50,521 nt of DNA from Bacillota bacterium (lineage in GTDB: Bacteria; Bacillota; Clostridia; Oscillospirales; Ruminococcaceae): the NCBI GenBank assembly GCA_023433405.1, contig JAEZCT010000081.1:1-50521 (forward strand), in the 5' to 3' direction. Both the position numbers and the translations under genes were made by a program. Below the pieces are notes generated by a model. That model was not told the DNA's origin and did no database searches. It saw only the letters and a program-made list of their open reading frames with translations. Below, one piece after another: positions 41,706 to 50,340 of the stretch. The first letter of the stretch is position 1. Each line of letters starts with the position of its first letter.

Positions 41706-42376
41706 TGCTTATAGCAAAATTATTGCTTACCGCCACTGTAAAAGATAGGGTCAAGGACGGTCTAACCGGATGGTACTCTGGCCAGCCAAGCCTGCACACC
41801 ACTACACAATGGCTTGACCAGTCAGGTAATAACAGACACGGGGCGCTCACTGCCATAACGTGGGGCACAAACTACGCTCAGTTTAACGGAGTATCGTCAA
41901 TGGTGAGTTTCGGCGTACAAAATAGCGCGAAGGTCACTTTTGACGCTTATGTTGAGTGGACTGCTATAAGCACGAGCCAAGAGGTAATTATCTCTAACCT
42001 AAGCGACTCATCCCCGTACACTGGCGCGTTCTTGCGTAAAGGGACAGGCGCCGGGGAAGTTGGTATGGGGGTCGCTATTGGAGGCACTGTATATTATGCT
42101 AACGACGGTGTGCCACCTATAGCAGGAGTTAAGTATCATTATGTTGGCTGTTTTGACGGTAGCAAAATAGATTTTTTTAAAAACGGTGCGTTAGTGTCGT
42201 CTACAAATCAATCCGGGTCAATATCTAATTCGGTTCGACGGACCTTTGGCGCGCGCAACGATAACAAAAATTTTGCAAGAATCAAAATATATGACGCAGC
42301 AATATACAACAAAGCATTAATACCAGAGCAGGTTAATCTAAATTATCAATACTGCAGAGCGGTATACGGATTATAA
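41705..42376 (+). CDS. LamG-like (concanavalin fold) fibre protein
   Basis: A 223-residue protein with a laminin-G/concanavalin-like jelly-roll: WLDQSGNNRHGALTA, YVEWTAISTSQEVIIS, and IDFFKNGALVSSTNQSGS, ending with a short helix. LamG domains bind carbohydrates, so this is a good candidate for host surface recognition. It overlaps the preceding gene by ATG and precedes the lysis block. Confidence 0.72.
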   Translation: MLIAKLLLTATVKDRVKDGLTGWYSGQPSLHTTTQWLDQSGNNRHGALTAITWGTNYAQFNGVSSMVSFGVQNSAKVTFDAYVEWTAISTSQEVIISNLSDSSPYTGAFLRKGTGAGEVGMGVAIGGTVYYANDGVPPIAGVKYHYVGCFDGSKIDFFKNGALVSSTNQSGSISNSVRRTFGARNDNKNFARIKIYDAAIYNKALIPEQVNLNYQYCRAVYGL

Positions 42377-42389
42377 AGGAGAGTGACAA

Positions 42390-42683
42390 ATGGATATATC
42401 AACAGCATTGGCCTTAATCGGCGGGGTAGCGGCAATCAGCGCCATCGTTGCCGCGTGGGTGGGGTATGGAAGGGGCGCAAAAAAAGATATCGTGAAAGAT
42501 AGCAGGACGGACGGTGCTCTGCATCAGGATGTCGAGTACATCAAGCGTGGTGTGGATGATATCCGATTTGAGCAACGCGCAATGCGCAAAGATATGACCG
42601 ATCTTACCGAAAGAGTGGCCAAGGTGGAGGAGTCCACTAAGTCCGCGCATAAAAGGATTGATGATATTAAGGAGGCAAAATAG
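42390..42683 (+). CDS. Membrane coiled-coil protein, XhlA-like
   Basis: A 97-residue protein with an N-terminal membrane helix (about 5-26) and a long charged coiled coil (HQDVEYIKRGVDDIRFEQRA and onward). This is the layout of XhlA-type phage lysis accessories. It directly precedes the endolysin gene. Confidence 0.62.
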   Translation: MDISTALALIGGVAAISAIVAAWVGYGRGAKKDIVKDSRTDGALHQDVEYIKRGVDDIRFEQRAMRKDMTDLTERVAKVEESTKSAHKRIDDIKEAK

Positions 42684-42685
42684 CG

Positions 42686-43333
42686 GTGCCAATCATGACG
42701 GGCGAGCAGTTAGCGAGTAAAGCGGTAATTATCGCGCAGACCGTAAAAACGACCTACATGTGGGGGAGCTTTGGGAACACCGTTTCCGAAGCGTTCATAA
42801 CAGCCAAGGCGGCGCAGTACCCAAAGCAATACACGCAGACCGCTCAGGCGGCGCTCCGCTCCCTAATCGGGCTTAAGGTGTGGGCGTTTGATTGTGTCGG
42901 TCTGATAAAGGGCTTGCTGTGGGGCTGGGTTGGGGATGCGTCAAAAACCTACGGCGGCGGAAAATATGCTTCCAATACCGTTCCGGACACCACCTCAGAA
43001 GGCATGATTAAGCTATGCGCTGGAGTTTCAACCAACTTCACAAACATTGAAATCGGGGAGGCGATATGGAAGCAGGGACACATCGGCATCTATGTTGGAG
43101 AGGGTAAGGCAGTGGAATGCACTCCGTCATGGAAAAACGGAGCGCAGATAACCGCAGTCGGAAACATCACAAGCATAAGCGGAATTCCCGCAACGACGTG
43201 GACATCTCATGGGAAACTGCCGTGGGTAGATTATTCTTATTCTGACACAGCGGACTACAAGGCCCTCTATGAGGCTGAAAAAGCCGCACACTCTGCACTC
43301 AAGCACAAAATGCTTGAGCTAATCAATAACTAA
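42686..43333 (+). CDS. NlpC/P60-type endolysin
   Basis: A 215-residue cell-wall peptidase. The catalytic Cys is in WAFDCVGLIKG (Cys about 70) and the His in KQGHIGIYVGEG (about 132), with an acidic third residue in KAVECTPS. The C-terminal helix AEKAAHSALKHKMLEL may bind the wall. GTG at 42686 follows GGAGG; ATG 42695 is an alternative. No signal peptide, so release depends on the holin at 43356. Confidence 0.85.
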   Translation: MPIMTGEQLASKAVIIAQTVKTTYMWGSFGNTVSEAFITAKAAQYPKQYTQTAQAALRSLIGLKVWAFDCVGLIKGLLWGWVGDASKTYGGGKYASNTVPDTTSEGMIKLCAGVSTNFTNIEIGEAIWKQGHIGIYVGEGKAVECTPSWKNGAQITAVGNITSISGIPATTWTSHGKLPWVDYSYSDTADYKALYEAEKAAHSALKHKMLELINN

Positions 43334-43355
43334 ATAACATCAGGAGGAAATTCAA

Positions 43356-43697
43356 ATGGAATGGCAAAACATCTTTAGCACGATTCTCTGTGCCGTTATA
43401 ACGATACTCGGTTTCATCGTGGCCTACTATCGCAAAAGCACGAAGCTTCAGAGCAAGGCGGCCGAGCTTATTAACTCGGCGGAAGATCGGTTTACAGATA
43501 CTTCAAAATCCGGCGGACAGCGGTTTGAATGGGTTGTTGATCAGCTATACGGGTTCATTCCTGCGCCCATAAGGGTATTTATACCGCGTTCCATCATAGC
43601 CCAGGGAGTGCAATGGACATTTGACAATATGATTGCCTTTGCAGAAAAACAGCTGGATAAGGCTGCGGGGAAGCTGGACGCGCTCAAAACAGAATAA
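43356..43697 (+). CDS. LLH-family phage holin
   Basis: A 113-residue protein with one strong membrane helix near the N-terminus (IFSTILCAVITILGFIVAYY) and an amphipathic C-terminal part (QRFEWVVDQLYGFIPAPIRV), typical of the Phage_holin_6/LLH family. It opens the membrane for the endolysin. CAGGAGG precedes the ATG. Last gene before the terminator. Confidence 0.82.
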   Translation: MEWQNIFSTILCAVITILGFIVAYYRKSTKLQSKAAELINSAEDRFTDTSKSGGQRFEWVVDQLYGFIPAPIRVFIPRSIIAQGVQWTFDNMIAFAEKQLDKAAGKLDALKTE

Positions 43698-43723
43698 GCA
43701 CATACCGCGGGGACAATGAGCTT

Positions 43724-43760
43724 AAACCGCCCGTCCGATATTGGGCGGGCGGTTATTTTT
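43724..43760 (+). terminator. Rho-independent terminator after the holin
   Basis: AACCGCCCGTCC pairs with GGGCGGGCGGTT, followed by ATTTTT. It separates the lysis block from the internal virion protein genes. Confidence 0.85.
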
Positions 43761-43775
43761 AAGGAGGAAAAGAAT

Positions 43776-44741
43776 ATGGCGCTTAGTAACCAATTGCAGC
43801 CATGGGGTAGGAAAGATAAGCTTTGGGAAAATCAGTATGGGATTAGAAACCCTAACATTAGCAATGCTACATCGGGACCTGCGACCACGGTTACAACGAA
43901 CGACGCTCAGTTATCGCAAATGACAAACCCGGGGGCGCTAATCGCGCTCACTGGACAGAACACAAATAGCACAGCCGGGAACAGCGGGGGGTATTCATCG
44001 CCAGGGGACAACGGGAACGACCTGTATAATGCTACTATGGCGTGGCTGGAGCAGAACGGTACGAACAACGTAAACGACGCTTACGCGCAGCAGCTTGCCG
44101 CGTTGGAACGGGCAAAGGCCCAAGCGGAAGCCGCACGGCTTGGCGCGTATAATACCGGTAAGGATAGCCTAAACCAAACCAGTGATGAAGCGTTGCGGCA
44201 AACCTACATTCAAAAGCGAATGACCGAGCGCGATCTCCCGCAGCAGCTGGCGCTTGCCGGTTCCAACGGAGGCATGACCGAAAGCTCCATGATGGGCCTA
44301 AACGCGGATTACGGCGAAAATCGCACAGCAATCGAAAACCAGCGTCAAAGCGGTATGGCTGACCTCGCGGCACAGTACCAAAGCGGCGTAGCGACGGATA
44401 CGGCACAGTACGACAGCGCGATCGCAAACCTTTTGTCCCAGCAGGCGCAAGCCCAGCAAGCCTATAACATGTGGGCTGCCGAGCAGGCTATGGCAAATGC
44501 GGAAAGGTTTAGCCGAACCTCTGCGACGGCGACCAAGAAAAACAATAACGAGGGTCTAGTCACAGACGCTTATTATGATATGCAGGCGAGTGCCGACCCG
44601 ATGCAATGGGTAAACACTTACGCGGCCAGCCTTCAAAGCGCAGGGATATACAACCAACTGGCAGAGATGGCACAGAAACTAAAAGATTCAAGAGAAAACT
44701 ACAACAACCAGTCAGTAGGATTAATGGGGTACAGAAGATAG
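43776..44741 (+). CDS. Probable internal virion/ejection protein
   Basis: A 321-residue Gln/Ala/Asn-rich protein with a long heptad region (LAALERAKAQAEAARLGAYN, LSQQAQAQQAYNMWAAEQAM), no membrane anchor and no enzyme motif. Placed between lysis genes and the 1789-residue protein, it resembles small internal proteins ejected with the DNA of short-tailed phages. AAGGAGG precedes the ATG at 43776; the longer frame overlaps the terminator. Confidence 0.55.
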   Translation: MALSNQLQPWGRKDKLWENQYGIRNPNISNATSGPATTVTTNDAQLSQMTNPGALIALTGQNTNSTAGNSGGYSSPGDNGNDLYNATMAWLEQNGTNNVNDAYAQQLAALERAKAQAEAARLGAYNTGKDSLNQTSDEALRQTYIQKRMTERDLPQQLALAGSNGGMTESSMMGLNADYGENRTAIENQRQSGMADLAAQYQSGVATDTAQYDSAIANLLSQQAQAQQAYNMWAAEQAMANAERFSRTSATATKKNNNEGLVTDAYYDMQASADPMQWVNTYAASLQSAGIYNQLAEMAQKLKDSRENYNNQSVGLMGYRR

Positions 44742-44753
44742 GAGAGCGTAGAA

Positions 44754-47700
44754 ATGGCAAAGAAAAGCTGGGAAGACTACAAATCGGAGTATAAGGTTAC
44801 CGAGCCGCAGAAACTAAGCGCGCCCAAAAATTTTGGAGAGTTTATTGCGCAAAAAAGGGGCAGAAATGTTTTTGCCCAAAGCATCTACGACTTAAATGCG
44901 TCCACGGTAAAAAACGCTCCTCAAAACGTTTATGGATTACCTCTCCCCAGCAACACGGCGAAATCGGCGGAAAAAGCATCCACCCAAACCGTTCCTAATG
45001 CAATATCAAACACCAAATCTGCAATTGGGTTACCCTTGCCCCAAAACAGTCAGAGCTTCAAAGAACAGCAGTTCACCGCCCAGGAGAAACAAAAGCAAGT
45101 AGCCGCCGACCGCATTAAAAGTATCACTGACATTTTTTCAGGGAGCATTGAAAAAATAAACAATTTTAAGGAACAACAGCTTGCTGCCCAGCAGCAGCAA
45201 AAGCAGGTAGCTGCCGATCGCGCGAAAACCATACAGGAAAAAGCCGACGCCTTCGTTAAAGCGGCAAGCCCTGCGGCGTACATGGAGGACTCCGGGCAAG
45301 GATGGCTGGACGCCTTAGTCGCGGGCCCGGCACAAGAACGCCAGAATTTGCGCAAAGAACTTAGTGAAAAATCAATGCTTGAGCGCATGAGTACAACCCC
45401 AAAAACAGGACAAGATTTTTTAAACAAAAGAGAATATTTGTTAAACGCGTATTTCTCGCTCCCCGCGAGCACCCCGACGGACGCAATTGACGATTTTCTC
45501 GTAAAATTCGGATCCTCCGCAGGAAATACCGGAGCATTCCGAGAAGATCGCGACAAAGCAAAAGCGGAGCTGTACGACGGATTGACGCAAGAACAAGCTG
45601 CATTGGCGGATATAGGGCTGGCCGCGACGGACATGGGGAATGCGGTAGCGTTTTCCGCAATGACGGGAGGACTCGTGCCGCCCGTAGCAATAATGGGGGG
45701 GCGCCAAGGGTCACTCGCGGCGGAGCAAGCACTCAAAGAGGGGAAAGACTCTGGCACCGCCGCCGCCTATGGGGCCTTAAGCGGGGCGACCACAGCTGCA
45801 ACAGAGAGGCTAGGCGGTGTATTCGGCGGCTCCAAGACGGCATCGGCGGTGAAAGATAAGCTTTTGAATAAACTGCCCTCGAATCTCGTCCAAGCACTTT
45901 CCAAGGTGACCTCGTCGAAGATTGGGCAGGTTGCAACCACCGCGCTTGAGGAGGGCGCGGAGGAAGCGCTCGAATATCCCGCACAATGGGCGCTTGAAAA
46001 CTTAATACTAGACAAGAACACCCCGTACGACGTAAAAGAGCAAGCATATAACGCGCTAATCGGAGGCGCGGTTGGCGGGATGTTCGGAGGAGCAAACGCA
46101 TTAAAAACAACAATGCAGCAGGGCGCAATAAAAGCCACGCAGCAAGCGCAGCTGGGCAATACCTATAGCACGAACTATACCCCGCAAGAAGCAGATATGA
46201 TAACAAAAGAAAGCGATACGTTTAGAAATCTTGTAAACGGAAAAGACACTACGTTACGCAGTTTTTTTAATCGGTGGAAAAACGATAAAAAAACCACAGA
46301 TAAGCTCGAAAAACTATATTTAGGGAAAACAACGCCGATTGCATCTAAAAAAATTAGCGAACTGCTAGGGTATGAAGTTGGGAGTAGAGATTTCATTATA
46401 ACTAACAATGATATTAGACACATTTTTAAAAGCCATGGTGACCCTGTTATCGAAAAGTCACGGGGGCAATTGCCTGTGGATTCGGTAGCAATTGAGAAAT
46501 TACCGGAAATTTTGCAAACCCCGGATGATGTATATCTTGGCGACTTAGACAGAATCGGGAAACAGGGAATCGTCTTCAAAAAAGCTTTTGCAGACGGGAC
46601 GATTTTTTACATCCAAACAGACAACAAAGGGAGAAATACTTTGCAAGGGAAAACCTTGTACATAACAAAAAAGAAAGACCCTACCTCGATATCAGGATCT
46701 GCGCAAGCAGCCCCCGAACTAACGTCCTTGACGGTCGAGCCTGAGTCTTTCAATCCCATTATAGCCCAAACTGCCCCAAATATCAATACCAAAAACATAG
46801 GGCTTATGATTTCCACCAAAGCTCAGGTATTTGAGTTTAAACAGCACCAAGCCTTTTCAAATAACGCGGCAAAAGCGTTGTCCTTCGGAAGCAGTCAGGT
46901 ATCAACCGAAGCCATCGCGCCCATAATGACGGAAATTTCAATGGAACTTAAAAAGGCGGCGGGGAAACCGCTGAGCGAGCAAAAAGCAGGTGAATTGTTT
47001 GAAAAGGCATACGCTATGGCGGGTGTAGCGCAAGCAACGGCGAATAACCCGGCAGACGTCAACGCAAAGACTATCGCGCGGTATGAGTTTGATAAGGCGC
47101 TGGACACCTATAGCGGGCAGTTGGGACTATCGTACAAATACATTCAAGACAAAAACCAGAAGCGGCAAACAACGCCGCAAACTGCCCAACCGCAGGCCAA
47201 TATAGACACGCTTAAGCAGGCATACAGCAGAACCAAAGCGGCGGAACGTGAGCAAAGCAAGGTCGTGGCGGCAAATGTGTTAACCGAAAAGGATAACATA
47301 CAGGTTGACCGTTTGCTCAAAGGTGAAATCACGCCGGACGAGCTGCCGCGCGGCTCTAATGTCGGCGGCATTATGCAGGTGTACGCCGCTAAGAAGGCAC
47401 TCGCGGATGCGCGCGCGCCAATTGAAAGCTACAACGTCGCCAGAAAGACCGCACTTAAAGAGCAGGCAATGGACGCCATCGCGGGGTCTGACCTGTGGAA
47501 AGATAAAAAGATAGGTTTCGCGTATTCCCGCGAAACGATGGAGCGGAATATCCGCGACATTGTCCCAAACAAGGCGGAGGCGGACGCCATCATTAAAACC
47601 TATTTTGAACCCGTACACGTTAATGAAGCCCGAGCAACACGCCTAAAAAACGAATTGCGAGACACCATCCGTCCCTTGAAGCTCAACCAATACGAAAGCG

Positions 47701-50123
47701 CTTATGTGCAAATGAAGGGCGAAATGGACGACCTAAAGGCCAGAAGCGCGAAGTCAGCTGAGGCGCAGGCAGAGCTTGAGAACCTGCAATATGTCGCCAG
47801 TGAGTATTTAAACGCATACGGGAAAAGAATCGACATGGCAAAGGTGGAGAGGGCAATCCCTGTTTTCCGCAGTGCGTACAATACGCTGTTTGAGTTAACC
47901 AATGACGCGTTAATCTCCAATGGATACGACCCGATGGACTTTAGGAGCGGATATTTTCCGCATTTCACGGAGGATAAACCAGATACGGCGCTTGCAAAGC
48001 TTGCGAAGAAGACAGGCATTCAAATTGATAGCAGAGAGCTCCCGACAGATATTGCAGGGCTTACTCATACGTTTCGTCCGGGCAAGAGGTGGTTCTCCGC
48101 CGAATTGTCCCGCGAAGGGTTTAAGACTGATTACAATGCCTTGTTTGGGTTCGACCGCTACATAGAATCCGCCGCAGATATTATATATCATACGGACGAC
48201 ATCCAAAGGCTACGCACACTGGAAAACACAATGCGGTACAAATACAGCAGTAAAGGAATGCGCGAAGAAATTGATGCAGTAGGCGTAAACAGCAGCTTGT
48301 CGTCGGAACAAAAACAGTCCCTGCTCAACGATCTGTATGCCAGAATGTCAGAAGAAAGCAAAGCCGCTCATCTGCCACACTTCGCTACAGAAATCCGCAG
48401 TTACACGGATACTCTTGCCGGCAAAAAATCTTTAGAGGATAGAGTAATAGAGCACCAAACAGGAAGATTGATATACAGCGTTAGCAAAGCTCTGGAAGGC
48501 CGCATAGCTGCTAACATGGTGGCGATAAACCCCGCTAGCTGGATAACAAATTTTATACCCCTCACACAGGGTGGCGCACAGTTGAAAGCGGAATCGATGC
48601 TCGCGGCAGCAAGAGACACGGTGAAAGCATTTGCGAAAGATGATGGGTTTGCGGATCGGTCAAGCTTCCTGACAAACCGTCGCGGAAGTGAAATGCTCAA
48701 CAAAAGCGCGGTGGAATCGGCCAGTGAGTTCATGACAAAACCAATGTTTTTGATTGACGATTTCACGTCTAACGTATTGACGAGGGCGCGCTATTACCAA
48801 AACGTCAAGAACGGCATGAGTGAGGAAACCGCAGTTTCCGACGCGGACGCATGGGCGGCTTCCGTAATTGCGGACAGAAGCAAAGGCGCGCTGCCTACAA
48901 CATTCAACGTAAAAAACCCTATATCAAAAGTGTTTACAATGTTCCAAGTTGAGGCAAACAATCAGCTTTCCCATCTGTTTAAGGACATCCCACGGGAAGC
49001 AAAAGAGCGTGGCGCCGCGTGGCTCGCATGGACACTCACCAAGTATTTTGTGTGGGCATACCTGTACAACGATCTGTACGAATATTTTATCGGTCGAAGG
49101 CCTGCACTGGACACGCTGGGGATTGTTAATCAGGCAGTTGGAGATATCACGGGGTACGAAGCGCCGAACATCGCAAAAGCGGCGGAAAACACAATACAAG
49201 GCTTGCCGGTATCCTTCGAGACTCAGAAATCAAATGCATCGGCAGCAATTGGGACGGCATTTGGTAGCGCGGCGCAGCAATTTCCTTTTGTGGGCGGGCT
49301 TCTCGAAGGCGGTCGGTATCCCATTTCAAGCGCGTTACCCAACGACACTAACCCGTTGGCTTGGGCTCAAAACAAGCCAACCGCAGTGGGATCAATAGTG
49401 CAAGCGGCGAGCGGAGAAAAGCCGTGGAATGTTGCGCTGGCTACAGCGGGCAAGGAGCTTGCAAAACCGGGTTATTACCTCTTGCCTCCGTTCGGCGGAG
49501 GACAGATTAAAAAAGCGGTAGAAGGGATATCAACCGTCGCAGGCGGCGGAAGCTACAGCCTTGACAATCAAGGGCGCGAAGTGCTTGACTTCCCCGTATA
49601 CAATCAAGGGTTTGGCGAATACGCACAGGCCTCAGCGTTCGGAAAATTTGCCCTGCCAACCGGGCGGGATTATGTCGAGAGCGGGTTTAAAAAATTAAGC
49701 GCCGCCAACACGGCAGCATACAAAGAGGCAATCAATCGTGGTATATCACAGGATAACGCCTACGAGATAATCAAGCAGCTTTCCGAGCAACCAAACCAAG
49801 AACAAAAAATAAAAGCACTCGCCGCGTATAAGGGGTTATCCGCCACAAGCAAAAACTGGCTGCACACGCAGGTCATTAGCGACAAAACCACAGTAGATTA
49901 TACCAATGTCGATACAATTGCTCTGTCGCAGCTCACGGAGGCAAAGCAAAAGGGATATGCAACGGTGAGCGGATGGATTGGCGTAAAGGCTTATGTAAAG
50001 GCCGTAAGCATGGTCAGTGGAATGGCCAAAAAAGAAAGTATCATTAAACGTCTAAAAGGCGCGGGCTACAATCAGCGCGCGGCAGAAATGCTTTATCAGG
50101 CGTTTAGAGGCGGGGAGAAATAA
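44754..50123 (+). CDS. Giant polyvalent/internal virion protein with PBECR-type nuclease domain
   Basis: A 1789-residue protein. Order: Gln-rich linker with a 35-residue-spaced internal duplication (about 101-122 and 138-159, FKEQQ...KQVAADR); Gly/Ala-rich amphipathic segment (about 281-459) that could enter the membrane; a domain at about 481-640 resembling phage-Barnase-EndoU-ColicinE5/D-RelE nucleases (PBECR2), with NNDIRHIFKSHGD and GDLDRIGKQGIVFKK; and a long C-terminal region (about 909-1460) like the large polyvalent-protein-associated domains, including AINPASWITNFIPLTQGGA. Such proteins are injected with phage DNA. It is the last gene before attR. AGGAGAG is 10 bp upstream. Confidence 0.75.
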   Translation: MAKKSWEDYKSEYKVTEPQKLSAPKNFGEFIAQKRGRNVFAQSIYDLNASTVKNAPQNVYGLPLPSNTAKSAEKASTQTVPNAISNTKSAIGLPLPQNSQSFKEQQFTAQEKQKQVAADRIKSITDIFSGSIEKINNFKEQQLAAQQQQKQVAADRAKTIQEKADAFVKAASPAAYMEDSGQGWLDALVAGPAQERQNLRKELSEKSMLERMSTTPKTGQDFLNKREYLLNAYFSLPASTPTDAIDDFLVKFGSSAGNTGAFREDRDKAKAELYDGLTQEQAALADIGLAATDMGNAVAFSAMTGGLVPPVAIMGGRQGSLAAEQALKEGKDSGTAAAYGALSGATTAATERLGGVFGGSKTASAVKDKLLNKLPSNLVQALSKVTSSKIGQVATTALEEGAEEALEYPAQWALENLILDKNTPYDVKEQAYNALIGGAVGGMFGGANALKTTMQQGAIKATQQAQLGNTYSTNYTPQEADMITKESDTFRNLVNGKDTTLRSFFNRWKNDKKTTDKLEKLYLGKTTPIASKKISELLGYEVGSRDFIITNNDIRHIFKSHGDPVIEKSRGQLPVDSVAIEKLPEILQTPDDVYLGDLDRIGKQGIVFKKAFADGTIFYIQTDNKGRNTLQGKTLYITKKKDPTSISGSAQAAPELTSLTVEPESFNPIIAQTAPNINTKNIGLMISTKAQVFEFKQHQAFSNNAAKALSFGSSQVSTEAIAPIMTEISMELKKAAGKPLSEQKAGELFEKAYAMAGVAQATANNPADVNAKTIARYEFDKALDTYSGQLGLSYKYIQDKNQKRQTTPQTAQPQANIDTLKQAYSRTKAAEREQSKVVAANVLTEKDNIQVDRLLKGEITPDELPRGSNVGGIMQVYAAKKALADARAPIESYNVARKTALKEQAMDAIAGSDLWKDKKIGFAYSRETMERNIRDIVPNKAEADAIIKTYFEPVHVNEARATRLKNELRDTIRPLKLNQYESAYVQMKGEMDDLKARSAKSAEAQAELENLQYVASEYLNAYGKRIDMAKVERAIPVFRSAYNTLFELTNDALISNGYDPMDFRSGYFPHFTEDKPDTALAKLAKKTGIQIDSRELPTDIAGLTHTFRPGKRWFSAELSREGFKTDYNALFGFDRYIESAADIIYHTDDIQRLRTLENTMRYKYSSKGMREEIDAVGVNSSLSSEQKQSLLNDLYARMSEESKAAHLPHFATEIRSYTDTLAGKKSLEDRVIEHQTGRLIYSVSKALEGRIAANMVAINPASWITNFIPLTQGGAQLKAESMLAAARDTVKAFAKDDGFADRSSFLTNRRGSEMLNKSAVESASEFMTKPMFLIDDFTSNVLTRARYYQNVKNGMSEETAVSDADAWAASVIADRSKGALPTTFNVKNPISKVFTMFQVEANNQLSHLFKDIPREAKERGAAWLAWTLTKYFVWAYLYNDLYEYFIGRRPALDTLGIVNQAVGDITGYEAPNIAKAAENTIQGLPVSFETQKSNASAAIGTAFGSAAQQFPFVGGLLEGGRYPISSALPNDTNPLAWAQNKPTAVGSIVQAASGEKPWNVALATAGKELAKPGYYLLPPFGGGQIKKAVEGISTVAGGGSYSLDNQGREVLDFPVYNQGFGEYAQASAFGKFALPTGRDYVESGFKKLSAANTAAYKEAINRGISQDNAYEIIKQLSEQPNQEQKIKALAAYKGLSATSKNWLHTQVISDKTTVDYTNVDTIALSQLTEAKQKGYATVSGWIGVKAYVKAVSMVSGMAKKESIIKRLKGAGYNQRAAEMLYQAFRGGEK

Positions 50124-50143
50124 CACGCTTTATAACACACTTT
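50121..50143 (+). promoter_or_regulatory. Candidate integrase arm-type sites, right pair
   Basis: TAACACGCTTT (50121-50131) and TAACACACTTT (50133-50143), direct repeats with 12-bp periodicity, the first overlapping the stop codon of the giant gene. They match the left pair at 17858-17880. Confidence 0.6.
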
Positions 50144-50252
50144 TTATGCTATAATGGCGATACGGAGTTTTCGAACGGCAAAGTCAGCACGCGAAAATGG
50201 CTTATCCATGCGCGTTTTGTTGCAATGCTATGCGAGACAAAAATAATATGTG

Positions 50253-50278
50253 TGGTTCGAATCCATCCAGCCCAACCA
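50253..50278 (+). other. attR core
   Basis: 26-bp repeat of the tRNA-Gln 3' end, identical to 17782-17807. Without the 5' part of the tRNA it is a fragment, not a working tRNA. Confidence 0.93.
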
Positions 50279-50288
50279 TTTTGCTTAT

Positions 50289-50326
50289 TAAAGAAGCCGA
50301 TTGCAATCAATCGGCTTCTTTTTTTG
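50289..50326 (+). terminator. Original host terminator of tRNA-Gln
   Basis: AAGAAGCCGATT pairs with AATCGGCTTCTT around GCAATC and is followed by a T run. It lies right of attR, so it belonged behind tRNA-Gln before the phage integrated. Confidence 0.85.
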
Positions 50327-50340
50327 TTTTCATGGTTTAT

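Larger units (their letters stand above)
17782..50278. mobile_element. Complete 32.5-kb temperate prophage in tRNA-Gln
   Basis: Bounded by perfect 26-bp direct repeats (17782-17807 and 50253-50278). It carries integrase next to attL, a CI/Cro-type switch, an early/replication block, terminase, portal, scaffold, capsid, connector, fibre, holin, endolysin and large internal virion protein genes. No tape-measure, major tail tube or sheath gene is recognised, so a short-tailed (podovirus-like) particle is likely. One gene (Rep) is frameshifted and a MITE-like element is inserted in the early region; otherwise all functional modules look intact. Confidence 0.93.

Noticed and set aside
50124..50252. 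TATAAT-like sequence near 50148 as a promoter
   Set aside because: No -35 at a suitable distance and no gene downstream before attR.
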